From assembly GCA_964476595.1 (NCBI GenBank), contig CAYZCL010000006.1, positions 26,748-90,747 of the forward strand: a stretch of DNA of 64,000 bases. The letters run 5' to 3'. Within the stretch, counting starts at the first letter, position 1. Each line of letters starts with the position of its first letter. Position numbers and translations under genes: made by a program. The DNA is from JALSRD01 sp964476595. Lineage in GTDB: Bacteria > Desulfobacterota > Desulfobacteria > Desulfobacterales > JALSRD01. The notes under the pieces are model-generated. The model did not search any database. It was not told the DNA's origin and worked only from the letters and a program-made list of their open reading frames with translations. Of this stretch, positions 52,631 through 61,510 are shown in pieces.

Positions 52631-52927
52631 TCAGCCCTTCAGCTCGAAGTCCACCACGCACACCCGGTCGCAGATGCGTCCGATTAGCTGCAGCACCTCC
52701 TGGTGGCGGGGGTGGCGCCGGTAGCGCTCCAGAGCCTCCAGGTCGTCGAAGGCCGAGACCAGGGCAAAGTCGAAGGAGCGCTCGGAGTGCAGCACGTCCC
52801 TTCCGAAATCATACTGCCGGATTTCCTCGATCACGCCGGGCAGGGCGCCCAGCAGCCGTTCCAGTTGTCCGATCTGTTCCTCGGTGGTATCGGCCCTGAA
52901 ACCGATCATGACGACATGTTGAATCAT
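52631..52927 (-). CDS. Dabb (stress-responsive alpha/beta barrel) domain protein
   Basis: This 98-residue small protein (start MIQHVVMIGFR with GGAGGAATT site) has the Dabb pattern: IxHVVMxxF at the start, central YDFGRDVLHSERSFDFALVSAFDD and YRRHPRHQEVLQLI. Such proteins form dimeric barrels; the functions are varied and often unknown. It starts 4 bases after aceK and may be co-transcribed. Confidence 0.85.
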   Translation of the reverse strand: MIQHVVMIGFRADTTEEQIGQLERLLGALPGVIEEIRQYDFGRDVLHSERSFDFALVSAFDDLEALERYRRHPRHQEVLQLIGRICDRVCVVDFELKG

Positions 52928-52931
52928 GGTC

Positions 52932-54725
52932 TCAATTCCTCCTCGGGCCCACGGCGGTGCGCGCCGCGGGCTGCATGCGGGGGCCGGCCGCAGCCGGCGC
53001 CAGTCGCTGTTTCTCGTTGTAGGGCAGGATGTGGACCCATTTCCTGCGCCGGATGTACTGCTGCACGTCCCGCCAGAAACCGGCTTCCAGCAGGTCGCCG
53101 TGGTAGCGCATGAAGACCTCCCGCAGGTCGGGTGCCAGCCCCATGGCGGTCCGGAAGATCTCGGGGAAGATGTCGCTCTCGTCCACACGGTCCGGGGGGC
53201 GACCGCCCTGCGGACCGCAGCCGCCCTCGGCCTCGGTCAGGCTGCGGAAACGGCAGTCGGTGAGGGCGCACAGCTCGTCGTAGTCGTAGAAAACCACCCG
53301 GTTGAGCCGCGTGACGCCGAAGTTCTTGAGCAGCATGTCCCCGGGAAAGATGTTGCTTACTGCCAGGTCCTTGATGGCGTTGCCGTAGTCGATCACCGCC
53401 CGCATGGCCTGCACCGAGTCCACGCGCCGCAGGTAGACGTCCAGGGGCACCACGCGCCGTTCCACGTAGGCGTGCCGGATGATCACGTCCTGCTCGTCGG
53501 TGTACACGCTGCGGGAGGCGTGGTGGCGCAGGGTCTCGAGCAGTTCGGGGGTGAAGCAGCGCCGGTGGAACTTGAGCTGCTCGAAGCTCTGAGCGTCCAC
53601 CAGCCGGCCGGCACGGTCGTGACGGAAGACGTAGTCGTAGCGGCTCATGACGTTCTGGCGGGTGGTCTTCTTGGGGTAGTCGAAGCTGTCGCGGATGATC
53701 TTGAAGACCAGGTCGTCGGTGGGGCTGTTGAAGACCACCATGACCATGCCGCGTTCGCCCTCGGAAAGCTCGAAGGGCGCCCGGCAGCCGTCCATGTGGC
53801 CCAGGATCTCGCGGTACAGCTCGGTCTTGCCGTGCCGGTCGAAGCCCAGCAGGGTATATAGCTCGGAGACGCGCTTGCCGGGAATCAGGTCGGCCAGGAA
53901 CCCCACCAGTTCCCGCGGGCGGGCGGTCTCTACGAAGAAGCTGGCCCGGGTGTAACTGAACAGGATGCTGACGTGGTCTTCCTCGAGCAGCACGGCGTCG
54001 ATGACCAGACCGCCGGGACGGTTGAGCAGCGCCAGGATGAGCGGCGCCCCCCGCCGGCCGCATTGCATGCGGCCCACCAGGTAGGCCGCCTTGTCCCGGA
54101 TGAAGGGCTCGGGGAGCATCTCGACGCCGGTCAGGCCCTCGAGCCGCCCCATGATGTGCAGGTGCTGTTCGATGCGCGCGGCGGCCCGGCGCGCGTCGCG
54201 CCGCAGGTCCTCGAAGGGGCGGCCGAAGCCGTAGTCCGCCGCGATCCGCTCGAACAGCCCGATGGTCAAGCGGTCACACGGGTAAATACGCCGGCCCGGG
54301 CAGTCCGCATCCAGGTCCTCTCCCCGCAGCGGTGCGCGCACGAACTCCACGCGCGGATCCACCCCCACCGTGTCCAGGGCCCGGCGGGTGACGGAATTGA
54401 AAAACGTCTCGGCGATCTCGGCGTCGCCCCGGTCGGCCACGGCCCGCCGATAGGCGGCCTTGGAGGCCGCCCAGAACCACTTGTCCCGCGACTCGCTCTC
54501 GAAGCGGCGCCGGATGCGGACCATGGTGCCCACCAACACTTGGCGGTAGAGCACCAGGCGCCGGGCGGCGATGTCGCGCACGGCCTGCCACTCGCGGGCC
54601 TCGAAGCGCACGCGCGCCTGGCGGGTGAGGGCCTCGAACTGCTGGCGGTAAGCCTCGAAGGCCTCGAAAACCATGTGTGCGCAATGGCGGGCGGATTGTC
54701 CGGTGTCCACGCTGCAACCTCTCAT
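52932..54725 (-). CDS. aceK: isocitrate dehydrogenase kinase/phosphatase
   Basis: This 597-residue bifunctional protein reversibly phosphorylates isocitrate dehydrogenase to switch carbon between the TCA cycle and the glyoxylate shunt. The family blocks DKWFWAASKAAYRRAVADRG, MVMVVFNSPTDDLVFKIIRD (kinase core) and SNIFPGDMLLKNFGVTR are clear. I start at MRGCSVDTGQ; MVFEAFEAYRQ at 54674 is an alternative. No aceA, aceB or icd is in the window. Its promoter region diverges from purB. Confidence 0.93.
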   Translation of the reverse strand: MRGCSVDTGQSARHCAHMVFEAFEAYRQQFEALTRQARVRFEAREWQAVRDIAARRLVLYRQVLVGTMVRIRRRFESESRDKWFWAASKAAYRRAVADRGDAEIAETFFNSVTRRALDTVGVDPRVEFVRAPLRGEDLDADCPGRRIYPCDRLTIGLFERIAADYGFGRPFEDLRRDARRAAARIEQHLHIMGRLEGLTGVEMLPEPFIRDKAAYLVGRMQCGRRGAPLILALLNRPGGLVIDAVLLEEDHVSILFSYTRASFFVETARPRELVGFLADLIPGKRVSELYTLLGFDRHGKTELYREILGHMDGCRAPFELSEGERGMVMVVFNSPTDDLVFKIIRDSFDYPKKTTRQNVMSRYDYVFRHDRAGRLVDAQSFEQLKFHRRCFTPELLETLRHHASRSVYTDEQDVIIRHAYVERRVVPLDVYLRRVDSVQAMRAVIDYGNAIKDLAVSNIFPGDMLLKNFGVTRLNRVVFYDYDELCALTDCRFRSLTEAEGGCGPQGGRPPDRVDESDIFPEIFRTAMGLAPDLREVFMRYHGDLLEAGFWRDVQQYIRRRKWVHILPYNEKQRLAPAAAGPRMQPAARTAVGPRRN

Positions 54726-54755
54726 AAGCGGCCCCGACGGCCGTCGCCTGCGTCC

Positions 54756-54782
54756 TTGACAGGCGTGTTCTTTTTCTATACT
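54756..54782 (+). promoter_or_regulatory. candidate sigma-70 promoter of purB
   Basis: TTGACA (54756-54761) and TATACT (54777-54782) are both near-perfect, though the 15-base spacer is short. It lies about 70 bases before the purB ATG. Confidence 0.5.
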
Positions 54783-54854
54783 CAGCGGAGAGCAATGGCA
54801 AGCCTTTAGCGGCCCGGCGCGGGGCCGCTTCACCCAACAGGAAGCGACGACACC

Positions 54855-56207
54855 ATGGATCTCTCCCCGCTGACCGCCGTCTCACCCGTGGACGGGCGCT
54901 ACCGCCGCAGCACCGCCGTGCTGGGCGGCTACTTTTCCGAGAGCGCCCTGATGAAGTACCGTGTACGGGTGGAAATCGAGTATTTCATCGCCCTGTGCGA
55001 CATTCCCCTACCCCAGCTCGCGCCCCTGGAAGCGGACGCCGCCGAAGCGTTGCGGGACGTCTACCGTAACTTTTCCATCCGTGACGCCCGGCGCATCAAG
55101 GAGATCGAGAAGGTCACCAACCACGACGTCAAGGCGGTGGAATACTTCGTCAAGGAGGCCTTCAACCGCCTCGGCCTGCAGGACCGCAAGGAGTTCGTGC
55201 ACTTCGGACTGACCTCCCAGGACATCAACAACACGGCCCAACCCCTGGCGCTGCAGGAGTGCTGGCGGCAGGTGATGCAGCCGGCGCTGGCCGAGGTGAT
55301 CGACGCTCTGGCCGAACGCGCTGCCGCTTGGCGCGACACCCCCATGCTGGCCCGCACCCACGGCCAGCCGGCCTCACCCACTCGACTGGGAAAAGAGATC
55401 TACGTGTTCGTGGACCGCCTGCGCAATCAGCTGTCCCTGATCGGGACGATCCCCTTCTCGGCCAAGTTCGGCGGCGCCACGGGCAACTTCAACGCCCACG
55501 TCGCGGCCTACCCGCAGATCGACTGGGTGGCCTTCGCCGACCGCTTTGTCAACGAGACCTTGGGCCTGGCGCGCTCGCGGGTCACCACGCAGATCGAGCA
55601 CTACGACAACCTGGCCGCCTTTTGCGACAACCTGCGGCGCATCAACACCATCCTCATCGATCTGGACCGCGACGTCTGGAGCTACATCTCACTGGACTAT
55701 TTTAAGCAGAAGATCCGCGAGGGCGAGGTGGGCTCGTCGGCCATGCCCCACAAGGTCAACCCCATCGATTTCGAAAACTCCGAGGGCAACCTGGGGGTGG
55801 CCAACGCCGTTTTCGAACACCTGGCCACCAAGCTGCCCATCTCGCGCCTGCAGCGCGACCTGACCGACTCCACCGTCAGCCGCAACCTGGGCGTGCCGCT
55901 GGCTCACACATTGATCGGCGTCAAATCCCTGCTGCGCGGCCTGGGCAAGCTGATCCTCAATACCGACGCCATCCGGGCCGACCTGACACGCAACTGGGCC
56001 GTGGTGGCCGAGGCCATCCAGACCGTGCTGCGCCGCGAGGGCTACGACCGGCCTTACGAGGCTTTGAAGCGCCTCACGCGCACCAACCGCCCCATCGGCC
56101 GGGAGGACATCGCAGACTTCATCGGCTCGCTGGACGTCTCGCCGCAGGTACGCAAAGAGCTGCTGCGCATCACCCCCGAAAACTACACCGGCATCTGCGA
56201 TTTCTAG
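54855..56207 (+). CDS. purB: adenylosuccinate lyase
   Basis: This 450-residue fumarase-superfamily lyase acts twice in purine synthesis (SAICAR to AICAR and adenylosuccinate to AMP). It has the catalytic signature GSSAMPHKVNPIDFENSEGN and THGQPASPTRLGKE. Length and order are typical of the E. coli-type PurB. It is a single-gene unit with its own promoter. Confidence 0.96.
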   Translation: MDLSPLTAVSPVDGRYRRSTAVLGGYFSESALMKYRVRVEIEYFIALCDIPLPQLAPLEADAAEALRDVYRNFSIRDARRIKEIEKVTNHDVKAVEYFVKEAFNRLGLQDRKEFVHFGLTSQDINNTAQPLALQECWRQVMQPALAEVIDALAERAAAWRDTPMLARTHGQPASPTRLGKEIYVFVDRLRNQLSLIGTIPFSAKFGGATGNFNAHVAAYPQIDWVAFADRFVNETLGLARSRVTTQIEHYDNLAAFCDNLRRINTILIDLDRDVWSYISLDYFKQKIREGEVGSSAMPHKVNPIDFENSEGNLGVANAVFEHLATKLPISRLQRDLTDSTVSRNLGVPLAHTLIGVKSLLRGLGKLILNTDAIRADLTRNWAVVAEAIQTVLRREGYDRPYEALKRLTRTNRPIGREDIADFIGSLDVSPQVRKELLRITPENYTGICDF

Positions 56208-56549
56208 CCCCGGCGCCCTCCCCCAGGTTCGAAAACCTTCCACGACATACCAAAATTGCACTTAGGGGGCGGCCGCCGGCCGGGCCGGTCGGCTGCCCGT
56301 TGCGGCCGGAATCCCCGCCAGAGGGCCACGAGGCGCCCCTGCCTTCCAATGTCGGGCCCGGAACAATTCTTGCATTTCTCATTCGGGTACCCGGAACCGG
56401 ATGGGGACTGGCATCCACCCGTGACGGCCCCGCCGGAAAGCGGGCCCGGGCACATGCGGGCCGTTGCGGCAATCGCGTTACGAGACGGGTGGAGGCAAAG
56501 CACCCGGGCTGTCGGCAGGACCGCCGCCCGGGAAACAGCGGGAGGATCC
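56208..56549. other. leader/promoter region of the FG-GAP protein
   Basis: There are 342 bases without a gene. The notable content is a sigma-54-like site at 56359-56374; a GC-rich leader of about 165 bases follows. Open frames across this region have no ribosome site and no family sequence. Confidence 0.6.
56359..56374 (+). promoter_or_regulatory. candidate sigma-54 promoter of the FG-GAP gene
   Basis: CGGAACAATTCTTGCA has GG (56360-56361) and GC (56372-56373) separated by exactly 10 bases and matches RpoN at GGnACA and TTGCA. It is nearly the same sequence as the site before the PEP-CTERM gene (CGGTACTATTCTTGCT). Transcription would start near 56384. Confidence 0.65.
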
Positions 56550-58898
56550 ATGAAACATCGACGATTGCCCCGGCGAACGTGCCGGAGCCTGCTTTCAGGC
56601 CTGTTTTTCGCAGCGGCGGCACTGGCCGCCGGCCTGCCGCCGTCGCTGGCCGGCGACATCCCCACGCCGCAGCTCAAGTGGCAGAACGCCGGCTGCTACA
56701 GCTCGTGGTGCGAGACCGGCTGGTACTCCTCCCCGGCGGTGGCCGACATCGACGGCGACGGCCGGCCGGAGGTAATCGCCTCGGCTTACTCCGTCGTGGC
56801 CCTGGACGGCGCCACGGGCAACCTGCTGTGGCGTGTCAAGTCGGGACACGACCGATCGGACTCCGACGGCGCCGACAACGTGGGTCGCACCTGGCCGGGC
56901 GTCGTGGTGGCCGACGTGGACAACGACGGCGCGTTGGAGATCGTCACGGCCCACGGCGGCGGGTGGGTGTCGGTCTACGATGCCGACGGATATTTCGACA
57001 ACGGCGGCTGGCCCTGGAGAAACCCCAGCGGCCGCGAGTTCCGCAGCCTGGCCGTGGCCGACCTGGACGGCGACGGCGACCTGGAGATCATCGTGGGCCG
57101 TGCCCAGCTGGACGACACCAACGTGTGGGTATTGGAGCACACCGGCAAGGTGCGCAGGGGCTGGCCGCGCCTGGCGGGCGGTGAGGGTTCGGCTGCCGGC
57201 CTGTACAACGACAACATCGGCGTCGGGGATCTGGACGGCGACGGACTGCCCGAAGTGATCGTACCTTCGGACACCATCACCATCTGCGCCTACAAGGCGG
57301 ACGGGAGTCACCTGGAGACCAACGCCATGTACCACGGCCACTCGGGACACGACATGGACCACTGGGGGGAAGTGCCGGCCTACGTTGACCTCGCCTACGA
57401 AACCCGCGGCTGGGGTCCCTGCTACGACCAGTACACGTTGCGGGCCAACTTCGCCAACGGCCCGGCCAACGTGGCCGACGTGGACGGCGACGGCGTCAAC
57501 GAGGTCGTGGTGGTGGGCGACGTACACGACTGCCACACCAGCCCCTACACCGACCACTACAACGGCCCCTATATCTTCAACGCCGATCGCAGCCGTTTCG
57601 ATCGTGATGGATTCGACTGGCAGACGGTGCCGCAAAACACCGGGGAACCTATCATCCAAAACTACAACGTCATCGAGAGCTGCCAGCCCAACACGGTTAC
57701 CGCCGACCTGGACGGCGACGGCCGCCTGGAGATCCTGTACCCCTCCTACGACGGCCGCCTGCACGCCTTCTGGCTGGACAAGCGTGAGCACTACAGCTGG
57801 CCTTTCGCCGTGCACAAATCCGGGGCCGCGGTCTACCGTTTCGCCTCGGAACCGGCGGTAGCCGACCTGGACCGCGACGGCTACGCCGAGGTCATCTTCA
57901 CCAGCTGGGTGCAGAAGGGCTCGCACCGCACCGGAAAGCTCTATATCCTCAGCTACCAGGGCAAGGTGCTGCAGTCCGTCGACCTGCCGCCGGCCTACGG
58001 CAGTGGCGATTGGAACGGCGCCCTACCCGCACCCACCCTGGCCGACATCGACGGCGATCCCGACCTCGAAATCGTGGTCAACACCGCCCACGCAGGCTTT
58101 GCGGCCTACGATCTGCCGGGAACCGCCGACGCGCGCATACTGTGGGGAACCGGCCGCGGCTCCTACCGGCGTGACGGCTCGCCCGGCGAACTGGCACCCA
58201 TCGTCATCGGCCCCGACCTGAGCGTGGCCTGGGACCACCTGTCCATCACCGGCCCGAACAGGCACGGTTTATACAATCTCAAGGGCAAGGTGGTGGTGAC
58301 CAACACCGGCAACCGTACCTCCGAAAAATGCAGCCTGGGGATCACCTACCCGGCGGGCGGTTCTATGATCCTGGCCAAAGCCCGCAAGGTCAAGGCCCTC
58401 AAACCCAGCCGGCGTACTACTGTGCGCTTCAAGGCCAGGGGAGTGGATCTGGTCACCGACGCCGCCAGCATGGTCGGCGCGGTGGTGGATCTGAACGATT
58501 GGGTGGCCGAGACCGACGAGACCAATAACACCGCCGAACGGCGGATCCGGGGTGTCGATCTCACCGGTCTGTGGCTGAAGACCGCGGTCAAGGGTCCCAA
58601 GAGGGGCCGATACACGGTCAAAGGCAAATACGGCATCACCTCGGATGTGCCTGCAGGTGCTTTCTTGGTGCAGGTCTACCTCTCGGACGACGACCTCCTG
58701 GACGGCGCAGACACGCCTCTGCTGAAAAAACCCCGGCGGGTCAAGAAGCTGCCTGGCGGGAAAATGGTCAAGGGCGGATTCAAAGCCAGGATCGACCATG
58801 ACCCCGCGGGGGAATACCTGATCCTGGACCTGGACACCGAAGACGCCGTAGCCGAAAGCGACGAAAGCAACAATCGCGTGGTGCAGCGGCTGCCCTGA
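56550..58898 (+). CDS. large exported FG-GAP / CARDB protein
   Basis: This 782-residue protein has a signal peptide (LLSGLFFAAAALAAGLPPSLAG) and a GGGAGGAT site. Residues about 50-540 hold eight FG-GAP/VCBS-type calcium loops, e.g. DIDGDGRPEV, DVDNDGALEI, DLDGDGDLEI, DVDGDGVNEV, forming a beta-propeller. Residues about 560-780 are two CARDB-like beta domains (VVVTNTGNRTSEKCSLG; AVAESDESNN). It is probably a calcium-binding secreted or surface adhesin-like protein. No PEP-CTERM or other anchor is seen at its end. Confidence 0.87.
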   Translation: MKHRRLPRRTCRSLLSGLFFAAAALAAGLPPSLAGDIPTPQLKWQNAGCYSSWCETGWYSSPAVADIDGDGRPEVIASAYSVVALDGATGNLLWRVKSGHDRSDSDGADNVGRTWPGVVVADVDNDGALEIVTAHGGGWVSVYDADGYFDNGGWPWRNPSGREFRSLAVADLDGDGDLEIIVGRAQLDDTNVWVLEHTGKVRRGWPRLAGGEGSAAGLYNDNIGVGDLDGDGLPEVIVPSDTITICAYKADGSHLETNAMYHGHSGHDMDHWGEVPAYVDLAYETRGWGPCYDQYTLRANFANGPANVADVDGDGVNEVVVVGDVHDCHTSPYTDHYNGPYIFNADRSRFDRDGFDWQTVPQNTGEPIIQNYNVIESCQPNTVTADLDGDGRLEILYPSYDGRLHAFWLDKREHYSWPFAVHKSGAAVYRFASEPAVADLDRDGYAEVIFTSWVQKGSHRTGKLYILSYQGKVLQSVDLPPAYGSGDWNGALPAPTLADIDGDPDLEIVVNTAHAGFAAYDLPGTADARILWGTGRGSYRRDGSPGELAPIVIGPDLSVAWDHLSITGPNRHGLYNLKGKVVVTNTGNRTSEKCSLGITYPAGGSMILAKARKVKALKPSRRTTVRFKARGVDLVTDAASMVGAVVDLNDWVAETDETNNTAERRIRGVDLTGLWLKTAVKGPKRGRYTVKGKYGITSDVPAGAFLVQVYLSDDDLLDGADTPLLKKPRRVKKLPGGKMVKGGFKARIDHDPAGEYLILDLDTEDAVAESDESNNRVVQRLP

Positions 58899-58925
58899 AA
58901 ACGGCTTTGACTCCGGAACGTCAGG

Positions 58926-59558
58926 TCAGGCCTTGAGATAGCCTTCTTCCACAGCGGCAGCGATGACGGCCGCGGCCACCTCGGCCAGCTGGGGGGAACC
59001 GTCGGCGATGGGAGCGGTACGGCGGCGCACCTGCGAGCGCACCACGTCGTGTTCCCGCCAGGTGCCGCCGCGGGTGAGGTAGTTGTTGAACAGGGGCTGC
59101 AGCCGATCCAGGGCGACCGCGAAGCGTGCCTCGGGCGTGCGGCGCGCCTCGAATTCGTCCCACAGGGCGCGCAGTTCCGCAGCCTGGTCGTCGGGCAGCA
59201 GCGCAAAGATGCGCTCGGCGGCGGCCAGTTCGCGCGCGTGCTGCCCCTGCCTGCCGTCCTCGTCGTAGCAGAAGGTGTCACCGGCATCGATTTCCACCAG
59301 GTCGTGGGCCAGCACCATCTTCATGACGCGCACGCCGTCCACCGGTTCCCGGGCGTACTCGGTCAGCAGCAGCGCCATTAGCGCCAGGTGCCAGGAGTGT
59401 TCGGCCGAGTTCTCCCGTCGCGAGCGATCGATCAGCTGGGTCTGGCGGGCAACGCTCTTGAGCCGGTCGATGCGCACGATGAAATCGATCTGCGCCGCCA
59501 GTCGTTCGTCACCCAGCCGGTGCCACGGCGGCGATGTTTCTTTTTCTTTGCGGTTCAC
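58926..59558 (-). CDS. HD-domain phosphohydrolase (YfbR/HDDC2-like)
   Basis: This 210-residue protein has the HD metal motif H54 (ENSAEHSWHLALMALLL) and H85-D86 (LAHDLVEIDAGDTF). Such proteins are 5'-deoxynucleotidases or related nucleotide phosphatases. It starts 27 bases after the octaheme cytochrome gene and is probably co-transcribed with it. The last residues extend beyond the family core. Confidence 0.88.
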   Translation of the reverse strand: MNRKEKETSPPWHRLGDERLAAQIDFIVRIDRLKSVARQTQLIDRSRRENSAEHSWHLALMALLLTEYAREPVDGVRVMKMVLAHDLVEIDAGDTFCYDEDGRQGQHARELAAAERIFALLPDDQAAELRALWDEFEARRTPEARFAVALDRLQPLFNNYLTRGGTWREHDVVRSQVRRRTAPIADGSPQLAEVAAAVIAAAVEEGYLKA

Positions 59559-59585
59559 ACGGGTTCCTTTCCTGTCGGCTGCGCC

Positions 59586-61103
59586 CTACTCCGCCGATTT
59601 TCCCGTCGACGTCTTTCGGGCCGATCTCTCCTGCTGCTGCAACCACTCGGCCAGTTCCACCATGTTCTGGGAAAGGTTGAAGCGGCCCTCGGCGAACACG
59701 CCGTAGTCGCCGCCACCGGCCATGGCGGCGGCAAAACGCGTGGAGTTGGCGTAGAACAGCCACAGCTCGGTCCAGGTCCGCTCGATGTTCTCGTCGAAGG
59801 GGTTGCCGCCGGCCGCCGGCCCCTGGGCGTAGCCGGCCCGCCAGATGCGCTGCATGATGCCGGTGGCCTGCTTCACGGCGGCGTCGGTAACTTCCACGGT
59901 GCGGTCCAGGCGCGCCCAGTGCCCCCGGACCCAGGTGGTACTGTGGCAGCCCCGGCAGACCGCCTGCATGTTTTTCAGCCGCCGGGCCTGCTCCCCGGCA
60001 TCGATCAGGAAGGCCTCGGCCGGCCGCCCGTCCAGGGTGGTGGGCAAGGGCTGGCCGTCGGCGTTACGGATGATACGGGTGTCCGCCGAGCGGGGGTGCG
60101 CGTGGGTATATATCAGGCCATAGAGCCGCATCGGCAACCGATCGTTCATACGGTGGGTGCGCTCGACCAGCAGTTCGCCGTCTTCGCCGGACAGCTGGCT
60201 TGCGTGACAGACGGCGCAGGTGGGCGCCTTGAAGTCCCTGCCGACGGTCCAGGGAACCGCCCGGAAATTCCAGTGAGCGCCGAGGGACTCGTAGATGCCG
60301 GCGTGCTTGCTGGCGGCGTACACCCGATAGGCCGGCACGTCGGGTCCCACGTGGCACTGCTTGCAGGTGCCGGGCTTGCGGGCCATCTCGATGGAGAAGT
60401 TGTGGCGCCCGTGGCAGGCCGTGCAGGCCCCCAGGCTGCCATCCAAATTGATGCGCCCCACGCCCTGGCTGGGCCAGCCGTCGATCACCGGAAACGACAG
60501 CTCGCCCACGTCGGTCTCGCGCGTTTTGAACCCCTTGAAGGACAGGCGCGTGCCGTGGCAGTAGTAGCAGCCTACGGCCCGGGTCTTGTCGTCGGCCGGC
60601 GCGAAGGTGATGCGGCCGTCCTTTTCGCCCGTGTCGCCGATGATGGAGACCTGCAGTTTCGCGTACAAGGAATTGTCCTTCAGGTTGCCGTAGGCCCGCG
60701 ACATGAGGTTTTCGGCGTACTGGGAGGCTTCCTCGGCGTGGCAGGCGGCACAGTCCTGCGGGCTGACCACCACGTGCACCCGGTAGCCGTTGTGTTCGAA
60801 GGTGTCGGCATGGCGGTCCGGCCGCAGGGTGTGGCACTCGGCACACCCCACGGCAACGCCCCGCAGCTTTTCGGGCACGGCGGCGGTGATGCGGCGCACA
60901 GACTTGTCGCCGGCCAGGGACTTGGCGACGCTCATGGTGGCGTGGCGGCCCGAACGCCAGTCGGCTACAATGCCTGGGGTCACCGATGCGTGGCAGTCCA
61001 GGCACTCCTGCGTGGCGTTGCTAAACGGCACCGCCGCCTGTACGCGGCCCGAGGCGGCCGCCAGAACAACGAGACAGAGGCACAGGATCGAGAGTCGGCT
61101 CAT
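59586..61103 (-). CDS. octaheme HAO-like multiheme cytochrome c
   Basis: This 505-residue periplasmic protein has a signal peptide and eight CXXCH motifs (CLDCH first at C34, then CAECH, CAACH, CYYCH, CTACH, CKQCH, CAVCH, CRGCH). After the last heme it has the HAO-type helical C-terminus (RTWTELWLFYANSTRFAAAM). The hydroxylamine oxidoreductase superfamily includes oxidising HAO, nitrite or hydroxylamine reductases. I cannot see whether the P460 tyrosine cross-link is kept, so the direction is unknown. An AAGGAGG site precedes the start. Confidence 0.87.
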   Translation of the reverse strand: MSRLSILCLCLVVLAAASGRVQAAVPFSNATQECLDCHASVTPGIVADWRSGRHATMSVAKSLAGDKSVRRITAAVPEKLRGVAVGCAECHTLRPDRHADTFEHNGYRVHVVVSPQDCAACHAEEASQYAENLMSRAYGNLKDNSLYAKLQVSIIGDTGEKDGRITFAPADDKTRAVGCYYCHGTRLSFKGFKTRETDVGELSFPVIDGWPSQGVGRINLDGSLGACTACHGRHNFSIEMARKPGTCKQCHVGPDVPAYRVYAASKHAGIYESLGAHWNFRAVPWTVGRDFKAPTCAVCHASQLSGEDGELLVERTHRMNDRLPMRLYGLIYTHAHPRSADTRIIRNADGQPLPTTLDGRPAEAFLIDAGEQARRLKNMQAVCRGCHSTTWVRGHWARLDRTVEVTDAAVKQATGIMQRIWRAGYAQGPAAGGNPFDENIERTWTELWLFYANSTRFAAAMAGGGDYGVFAEGRFNLSQNMVELAEWLQQQERSARKTSTGKSAE

Positions 61104-61510
61104 GGATTTCCTCCTTTGGCGGAAAAGATCCGTGCCTTCCCTCTATAGCCGCCCGCCACGGGGTTTGCAAGCCCGTACGACAGGGCAATCGCCGGCAGCG
61201 GTCGGCATAGGTGTTGACCGATCCCTGCTTTATCCGGGGCTGGGCCATCCGTTTGCGGGAAGGACGGGCAGGCATCGGCCGTGCGAAGTTGGAGAGCCAG
61301 CGGGAAAAAGATTCGCAGGGGGCCGTCACACAGACGATGCCGGCCGGCGAAAGCGGCGCGCCTTCCAGCAGGATTGTCGGGATGGTCCGCATGGGAACCC
61401 TCCCGGGGGGAAAACCCAAATAATGGCTTGATTGCCGTGGATTTTGATACTACCCTGCGGCATCGACGCCAACCCTTAACCCGCGCCTCGGGCGCAACCG
61501 GAAAAAACTT
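61104..61510. other. divergent region between octaheme cytochrome and nagZ
   Basis: There are 407 bases with no supported gene. A TTGACC at about 61214 lacks a good -10. I found no sigma-54 site and no RNA motif. Short open frames on both strands have no features of real genes. Confidence 0.5.

Noticed and set aside
61021..61419. 132-codon minus-strand frame upstream of the octaheme cytochrome
   Set aside because: Most of it overlaps the cytochrome start region in another frame, and its translation looks random.
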